Shown here one piece after another: positions 61,179 through 64,000 of a stretch of DNA of 64,000 nucleotides. The translations under genes and the position numbers were made by a program. How positions within the stretch are numbered: position 1 is the first letter of the stretch; the number at the start of each line of letters is the position of its first letter. The stretch is from Pseudoalteromonas nigrifaciens (GTDB taxonomy: Bacteria; Pseudomonadota; Gammaproteobacteria; Enterobacterales; Alteromonadaceae): the NCBI RefSeq assembly GCF_002221505.1, contig NZ_CP011036.1, positions 868,001 to 932,000 on the forward strand. The letters run 5' to 3'. Below the pieces are notes generated by a model. The model was not told where the DNA came from and ran no database searches. It was given only the letters and a program-made list of their open reading frames with translations.

Positions 61179-61696
61179 TACAGCGACCTTTTAGTCATTA
61201 AGCGACTCGTTACCAGTAAAAATAAAGTGGCTGCAAACAGCGCAAATATTACTTCCATCCATGCCGGCATACTTAGCCCCGCAAATTGCCAGTCAATGTT
61301 TCCGCAATCACCAGTGGCTGCAAAAAAGCTTGGGATCCACTCATGTAATGGCATAAAGGCAGGAAAGTTAGGTTCAAACTCACAGCTAAATGCAAAAGGA
61401 TCAGTGGTTGTTTGCATTTCGATATGCTCGCGGGCAATTATAAATCCCCAAACACTAGAAACAGCCCATACACTATAGGCGAGCAAGCGAACCCCTCTAT
61501 GCTCTGGATTACTTGTACCAATAATACCTGCAATAAGTAAACCTAATACCGCAGTACGCTGATATATGCACATGATACATGGCGCCAATCCCATTTTATA
61601 TTGAAAAAACAGTGCCGTTATTTCAAGCAGAAAAACAATACCACTAAACAAAAGCCAAGGAGTACGTTGGGTGGGTAATTGTGCAAGCCAGTTCAT
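61178..61696 (-). CDS. dsbB: Disulfide bond formation protein DsbB
   Basis: DsbB reoxidises DsbA and passes electrons to quinones. The 172-residue product has four membrane segments and the two redox pairs: C40/C43 in GLAPCIMCIYQR and C105/C131 in the second periplasmic loop (FAFSCEF, ATGDCGNI). All four essential cysteines are present. It shares a transcript with the small membrane protein. Confidence 0.96.
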   Translation of the reverse strand: MNWLAQLPTQRTPWLLFSGIVFLLEITALFFQYKMGLAPCIMCIYQRTAVLGLLIAGIIGTSNPEHRGVRLLAYSVWAVSSVWGFIIAREHIEMQTTTDPFAFSCEFEPNFPAFMPLHEWIPSFFAATGDCGNIDWQFAGLSMPAWMEVIFALFAATLFLLVTSRLMTKRSL

Positions 61697-62061
61697 AATA
61701 AATCCGTATTTAAATAAGACGCTAGATTATGACGTAGGATAAAGTTAGGGGCAAGCAAAACGACTTAAAGCCTACCCACATGCATTTATGATGATTAAAG
61801 TTAAGGTTATAATTCTAAAAGCCAATAAAAATCCAATAATGTGAATAAAGAGGTAGCCCTTTAAACGAGTAAAGTATGTGTGTGAGGTGACTTTACGTAA
61901 TAAGTTAATAAGGCAAGGCGCGAACTTAAAGTAAATAACTACTTAAAATGTATCTAGGGTGAATATATAAGTGCTTGCGACAAGTGTTAGTAAAAAATAT
62001 AAAGCATTTTATAGACACAAATATTTTAATCGCATACTGGCAGTAATATGGCGTACTTTAC

Positions 62062-62089
62062 TTGTTACTTGAGCGTCGTCTGGTACAAT
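62062..62089 (+). promoter_or_regulatory. Sigma70-type promoter of fadR
   Basis: TTGTTA (62062-62067), 16 bases, TACAAT (62084-62089) with TGG just upstream (extended -10). It lies 50 bases before fadR. The rest of the 443-base gap 61697-62139 is AT-rich; no gene, repeat or RNA was recognised in it. Confidence 0.5.
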
Positions 62090-62139
62090 CAGTCGGTTAA
62101 TCGTATGTAGTAGTGTGAATTAATTCGAGTGGGAATTGG

Positions 62140-62853
62140 ATGAGAATTTTTAAAGCGAAAAGCCCAGCAGGATTTGCTGAAGAATACATAGTAGAGTCTA
62201 TCTGGAATGGCGATTTTCCTCCTGGATCTATTCTACCTGCTGAGCGTGAACTCTCAGAGTTAATAGGTGTTACCCGAACGACGTTACGTGAAGTATTACA
62301 GCGATTGGCTCGAGATGGCTGGTTAACTATTAAACATGGTAAGCCAACAAAAGTGAATAACTTTTGGGAAACGTCAGGACTAAATATTCTTGAAACGTTA
62401 GCACGTCTTGATGAAGATAAAATGCCAGAGTTAACCGACCAGTTACTCTCTGCACGCACTAATATAAGCGCAATTTATACGCGTGCAGCTATAAAGTTAA
62501 ATCCAGAACGTGTGATTGAAATTCTCTCACAAAGCGATGAGTTAGAAGACAGTGCGCAAGCATTTGCTGATTACGATTATAAAGTGCATCACGAGTTAGC
62601 TGTTGCAGGTAATAATCGTATTTACGTGCTTATACTCAATGGCTTTAAAGGATTTTATTCAAAAATAGGTTGTCATTATTTTTCAGATCCGGGGACGCGT
62701 GAGTTGGCTCGCCAGTTTTATAAAGACTTAACTAAATTGGCTGAAAACAGAGAACACGACGGTGCGATCATGATGATGCGTAAATATGGTCATCAAACCG
62801 GTGAAATTTGGCAACAAATTCGTGGCGATATGCCCAGCGACATAATGGATTAA
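62140..62853 (+). CDS. fadR: Fatty acid metabolism regulator FadR
   Basis: FadR represses fatty-acid degradation and activates unsaturated fatty-acid synthesis, responding to acyl-CoA. The 237-residue product has a GntR winged helix ([59 protein letters not shown]) and the helical acyl-CoA domain. Length matches E. coli FadR. A terminator follows. Confidence 0.95.
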   Translation: MRIFKAKSPAGFAEEYIVESIWNGDFPPGSILPAERELSELIGVTRTTLREVLQRLARDGWLTIKHGKPTKVNNFWETSGLNILETLARLDEDKMPELTDQLLSARTNISAIYTRAAIKLNPERVIEILSQSDELEDSAQAFADYDYKVHHELAVAGNNRIYVLILNGFKGFYSKIGCHYFSDPGTRELARQFYKDLTKLAENREHDGAIMMMRKYGHQTGEIWQQIRGDMPSDIMD

Positions 62854-62862
62854 ACCTATTTT

Positions 62863-62889
62863 AAAAGCCTGCATTTGCAGGTTTTTTTG
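62863..62889 (+). terminator. Terminator after fadR
   Basis: CCTGCA-TT-TGCAGG with an upstream A run and a following run of T residues. Confidence 0.8.
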
Positions 62890-63131
62890 TGTCTTCATTT
62901 TATTAATACTTTATAACCAAGAAACTGAGCTAATAAAATAAACCCCACCACTTTTTAGTGTTCAGTATTATCGATGGGAGGAATCGTTAAATACGATTGT
63001 CATTTCGCACCAGTTCTCTCTAGAATAATAATAATTATATGTGCGCTATTGGTTTTTAAGTTTTAGAGCCCATATAACTATCAGCATTGCATAAGCAATT
63101 GACAACAAACTCAAAATATTTGGAGAATAAA

Positions 63132-63737
63132 ATGGGTGTATTAGTAGGCCGCCAGGCACCAGACTTTACCGCTGCAGCAGTTCTTGGTAACGGTGAAATT
63201 GTAGATAGCTATAACCTTCATGAAAAAATTAAAGGTAAAAAAGCAGTTATTTTCTTTTACCCACTAGATTTCACGTTTGTATGTCCTTCTGAACTTATTG
63301 CATTTGATAAGCGTTATGAAGAATTCCAAAAACGTGGCGTTGAAGTAATTGGTGTTTCTATCGATTCACAATTCTCACACAACGCATGGCGTAACACTGC
63401 TGTTGCAGATGGCGGTATCGGTAAAGTTAAATATGCACTAGTTGCAGATATTAAACATGAAATTTGTAAAGCATACGACGTTGAGCATCCTGAAGCGGGT
63501 GTTGCGTTTCGTGGTTCTTTCCTAATTGATGAAGAAGGCAATGTACGTCACCAAGTAGTGAACGACTTACCACTAGGTCGTAACATTGATGAAATGCTAC
63601 GTATGGTTGACGCGCTAGCGTTCCACACTGAGCACGGTGAAGTATGTCCTGCTGGTTGGACTGAAGGTAAAAAAGGTATGGATGCAAGCCCTGAAGGCGT
63701 TGCTAAGTTCCTATCTGAAAACGAAGGCGATCTATAA
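63132..63737 (+). CDS. Typical 2-Cys peroxiredoxin (AhpC/Prx family)
   Basis: The protein reduces hydrogen peroxide and organic peroxides. From ATG 63132 it has 201 residues, with peroxidatic C51 in DFTFVCPSEL and resolving C172 in GEVCPAGW. GGIG is present at about residues 94-97, one of the two motifs linked to overoxidation sensitivity; the C-terminal YF motif is not seen. The frame is open from 63087, but 63132 has TGGAG upstream and gives the normal N-terminus. No ahpF is adjacent. Confidence 0.95.
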   Translation: MGVLVGRQAPDFTAAAVLGNGEIVDSYNLHEKIKGKKAVIFFYPLDFTFVCPSELIAFDKRYEEFQKRGVEVIGVSIDSQFSHNAWRNTAVADGGIGKVKYALVADIKHEICKAYDVEHPEAGVAFRGSFLIDEEGNVRHQVVNDLPLGRNIDEMLRMVDALAFHTEHGEVCPAGWTEGKKGMDASPEGVAKFLSENEGDL

Positions 63738-63756
63738 TTTAGCTCTCGTTTTAAAT

Positions 63757-63784
63757 AAAAAAACCGCCAATTGGCGGTTTTTTT
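63757..63784. terminator. Bidirectional terminator after the peroxiredoxin gene
   Basis: AAAAACCGCCAA and TTGGCGGTTTTT form a perfect 12-bp palindrome flanked by A and T runs, suiting both converging genes. Confidence 0.9.
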
Positions 63785-63796
63785 GTTGCTTCTAAT

Positions 63797-64000
63797 TTAG
63801 AACGAGAAGCTTACTTTAGTATAAATATAACGACCGCGTGGGTTATGAACCCCAGACGCATAACCGTAAAGGTCAGAATCGCCATCACCAATTGCAAAAG
63901 GAGGCTCTTCGTCAAACAAGTTATTAATACCTAGTGATAATTTAGCTGACTCAGTGATACGGTACGACGTTTGTAAGTCAACCAACACTTGTGAATCAAT
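63797..64000 (-). CDS. TonB-dependent receptor, 3' end only
   Basis: This minus-strand frame enters from the window edge and ends at 63797. It encodes LSLGINNLFDEEPPFAIGDG, NPRGRYIYTKVSFSF and the final phenylalanine typical of outer-membrane beta-barrels. The GINNLFDEEPP motif is characteristic of the last strands of TonB-dependent receptors. The substrate cannot be told from this fragment. Confidence 0.88.
   Translation of the reverse strand: MDSQVLVDLQTSYRITESAKLSLGINNLFDEEPPFAIGDGDSDLYGYASGVHNPRGRYIYTKVSFSF

Noticed and set aside
62076..62096. FadR autoregulatory site at the fadR promoter
   Set aside because: CTGGTACAATCAG shares a few bases with the FadR consensus but lacks the second half-site; the similarity comes mostly from the -10 hexamer.
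62970..62998. Possible OxyR site before the peroxiredoxin gene
   Set aside because: An inverted repeat AATCG-N7-CGATT and a nearby ATCGAT are present, but the spacing of half sites does not match the OxyR pattern of four tetranucleotides at regular distance.

Overview
The window is a low-GC gammaproteobacterial chromosome segment. Its gene order (polar FlrA/FlrBC flagellar hierarchy, FlhF/FlhG, a che operon with ParA/ParP-like genes, then ccm) and protein sequences fit a marine Alteromonadales bacterium, most likely Pseudoalteromonas. The genus is inferred from memory of the families, not from a search. No IS element, prophage, CRISPR array, tRNA or rRNA was recognised.

Layout. (1) 1-6460: end of flgG, then flgHIJKL (rings, rod/peptidoglycan hydrolase, hook-filament junction), closed by a strong terminator. 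(2) 6484-6925: array of about 124-bp repeats. (3) 7113-12853: two long flagellin genes, flaG and fliD. The first flagellin has a sigma54-type promoter, the second a sigma28-type promoter, and the two genes share an apparently identical 1.1-kb stretch. (4) 12895-13316: a second array of the same repeat. (5) 13363-14178: fliS and a fliT-like gene on the minus strand behind a near-consensus sigma28 promoter. (6) 14373-19330: flrA, a minus-strand 3-methyladenine DNA glycosylase gene (tag), then flrBC. (7) 19432-32369: fliEFGHIJ and fliKLMNOPQR-flhB, each preceded by a -24/-12 promoter. (8) 32388-46488: flhAFG-fliA-cheYZAB, a MotA/MotB-type stator pair, parC/parP-like genes, cheW and a DUF2802 gene (fipA-like), again starting at a -24/-12 promoter. 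(9) 46509-48923, minus strand: a second FliK-like protein and a stand-alone FlhB C-terminal-domain protein. (10) 49037-56006: the complete cytochrome c maturation operon ccmABCDEFGHI, then mlaA. (11) 56811-64000: an EAL-HDOD protein, putP, yebG with a LexA box, a ComEA-like helix-hairpin-helix protein, a small membrane protein with dsbB, fadR, a 2-Cys peroxiredoxin and the 3' end of a TonB-dependent receptor gene.

How it works together. The visible promoters suggest a Vibrio-like cascade. FlrA (sigma70-type promoter) would switch on sigma54 promoters for flrBC, fliE, fliK and flhA. FlrBC would then drive further sigma54 promoters such as that of flagellin 1. FliA, made from the flhA operon, would drive flagellin 2 and fliST. 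FlhF, FlhG and the DUF2802 protein place the single polar flagellum, and ParC/ParP position the chemosensory array. The least ordinary parts are the flagellin island bracketed by repeat arrays, the flipped fliST pair, and the extra FliK/FlhB-C pair beside ccm.
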